From NCBI GenBank assembly GCA_963663525.2, contig CAXXHC010000001.1:124001-188000 (forward strand): a stretch of 64,000 nt of DNA. Reading direction: 5' to 3'. Position 1 is the stretch's first letter. Each line of letters opens with the position of its first letter. Below, piece by piece: positions 62,984 to 64,000 of the stretch. A program made the position numbers and the translations under genes. The notes beneath the pieces are model-generated. The model had not been told where the DNA came from. It saw only the letters and a list, made by a program, of their open reading frames with translations, and did no database searches. The DNA is from G963663525 sp963663525 (GTDB lineage: Bacteria; Myxococcota_A; SURF-8; G963663525).

Positions 62984-63679
62984 ATGCGCTCGATCCGTTT
63001 TCCGATGGGATGGTTCTGGTTCCTTTTGATGGTCACCGGATGGGTAGTACCGCAACCGACACACGCCGACGAACCACGGTTCGTCAATCCGTCTCCCCGA
63101 CTTAAACCCGTTCCAGAAGCCCAGGCGGCTGCTCTTGGCAAGAAAAAGCTCGGTTCTCTTCCAAAACTGACGAAAGAGGACCTGAACAAAATTGCCAAGG
63201 GCGAGGTGCTTATACGGAAACTCAGTGAAAACGGAGACAAACGTCGTTACGAAGCGATAGGAAGCATCGATGTTCCACCTAAAACTGTGATGGCTTTCAT
63301 GAAGGATTATCCGAAAAAACCGAACTATTTCCCTCACATGGAAAAAATTTCCGTTACCTGGAACGGCAATCTCGCCACAGTAGACCTGAGATTGAAAGTC
63401 GCCTTCAAGACAATTTCCTACCGTATGCGCTTTCTTCATCTGGGAGATCATTATGTAGACCAGGAGTTCATTCATGGAGATATCAAGGATTCCAGCGCCT
63501 TTTATAAATTCTTTCCCTACAGCCAAGGCCGCAAAACGTTGATGGTTTACAACGTCTATTCCGACCCGGGACTTCCATTGCCGGATTTCATCCTGAATCT
63601 CCTGACGAAAAACAGCTTGCCCGGTGTATTCGATGCCGTTCGCAGAGGGGTTGCCGACCGGATAAAATCCAAGCCATAG
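62984..63679 (+). CDS. exported SRPBCC/START-like lipid-binding protein
   Basis: 231 aa. Signal peptide (FPMGWFWFLLMVTGWVVPQP, cleavage near THADE). Residues 75-225 have the polyketide-cyclase/START helix-grip pattern (IDVPPKTVMAFMKDYPKKPN, VDLRLKVAFKTISYRMRF, VYNVYSDPGLPLPDF), which holds a hydrophobic ligand. Its placement next to a VTT protein and a long-chain-base lyase suggests lipid transfer in the periplasm. Divergent from the TetR gene. Confidence 0.75.
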   Translation: MRSIRFPMGWFWFLLMVTGWVVPQPTHADEPRFVNPSPRLKPVPEAQAAALGKKKLGSLPKLTKEDLNKIAKGEVLIRKLSENGDKRRYEAIGSIDVPPKTVMAFMKDYPKKPNYFPHMEKISVTWNGNLATVDLRLKVAFKTISYRMRFLHLGDHYVDQEFIHGDIKDSSAFYKFFPYSQGRKTLMVYNVYSDPGLPLPDFILNLLTKNSLPGVFDAVRRGVADRIKSKP

Positions 63680-63774
63680 AGGCAGAGGTTTTTCGGCGTA
63701 AACAAGTTTCAAAGAGAAAAACATTGAGGCGAGTGTAGTGAACAAAGTGAACGGAACTCCTAAAATATGTTTTT

Positions 63775-64000
63775 TTACAATCCTTCGACAAACTGGCGAA
63801 GCGTTTCTTGCCCCCTGTCTTCACGAAACATACAGTAGTGACCATCGTAGTCGGATTGCGGTTGGCATTCGATCAGTGTGCCTTCCGGCAGCGTCTCTGT
63901 CAGCCACCGGCTTCCTTCGTTCGGAGCCTGGCGGTCACCGATACCCATGCTTAGAGTCATCGGTGTCCGGCTCAAACGTGCCATACTCAATGGATCCGAA
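63775..64000 (-). CDS. C-terminal part of an alpha/beta-hydrolase-like protein, 5' partial
   Basis: The frame is open to the right window edge. LSMGIGDRQAPNEGSRWLTE is where the catalytic acid of small alpha/beta hydrolases lies, and DYDGHYCMFRED offers the catalytic His. The gene ends with TLRQFVEGL. Assigned by these two motifs only. Confidence 0.5.
   Translation of the reverse strand, partial: SDPLSMARLSRTPMTLSMGIGDRQAPNEGSRWLTETLPEGTLIECQPQSDYDGHYCMFREDRGQETLRQFVEGL

Overview
The window is about 64 kb of a Gram-negative chromosome. Two things suggest a deltaproteobacterial-grade organism (Myxococcota/Bradymonadota-like, probably known only from a metagenome). One is the set of very large, Cys-rich secreted proteins built from EGF-like, LVIVD, DUF1566 and FGE-sulfatase modules. 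The other is the run of lipoproteins with Asp/Glu-rich linkers after the lipobox. No rRNA or tRNA genes were seen, so the lineage is an inference. Base composition is uneven: about 27.3-36 kb is visibly richer in G+C than its flanks and carries phage- and transposon-type genes.

Layout. 1-13.9 kb: surface-protein genes (a 165-bp tandem-repeat Cys-rich/DUF1566/FGE protein, an acidic lipoprotein, a TPR protein, and a 5'-truncated giant protein with a 13-blade LVIVD region, FGE and two DUF1566 domains). 14.6-22.0 kb: a glycan or envelope cluster (radical SAM, GT2, two tiny membrane proteins, polysaccharide deacetylase, a polytopic membrane protein) facing a divergent 823-aa membrane protein. 22.1-27.4 kb: nested insertion sequences and gene remnants, including an FGE fragment followed by a short reverse-transcriptase-like trace. 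27.4-32.1 kb: VapBC-type toxin-antitoxin, a MerR regulator, a LexA-like repressor without its catalytic residues, and an orphan terminase pair. 33-36 kb: two tyrosine recombinases coupled to an IS91-type HUH transposase. 36.6-41.6 kb: a PEGA-type protein and two mosaic FGE lipoproteins. 41.6-45.3 kb: IS3 and IS481-like elements, a beta-barrel remnant and an AGTCCGA word cluster. 45.4-51.5 kb: a tightly coupled operon ending in a 1034-aa fusion of an ATP-dependent DNA ligase to a Cdc48/FtsH-like AAA+ ATPase, with DUF4314 and free-standing integrase core-binding-domain proteins upstream. 51.6-54.4 kb: mobile-element debris. 54.4-63.7 kb: an ordinary metabolic operon (class III aminotransferase, semialdehyde dehydrogenase, lipoprotein hydrolase, VOC protein, VTT-domain protein, sphingosine-1-phosphate-lyase-like decarboxylase, TetR) plus a secreted SRPBCC protein and the end of a hydrolase.

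Three themes stand out. (1) The ligase-AAA+ operon matches no named system known to me and is the best candidate for something undescribed. (2) Two 125-bp blocks in the giant protein differ almost only at positions explained by adenine-templated mutagenesis of AAC/AAT codons, the hallmark of variable repeats of a diversity-generating retroelement. The template and an intact reverse transcriptase are not in the window. (3) A dispersed repeat with a fixed left end (GTGCTGTT) recurs at six sites, several of which cut genes. It often sits at the edges of FGE-family genes, as if mobile elements shuffle or truncate these surface proteins.
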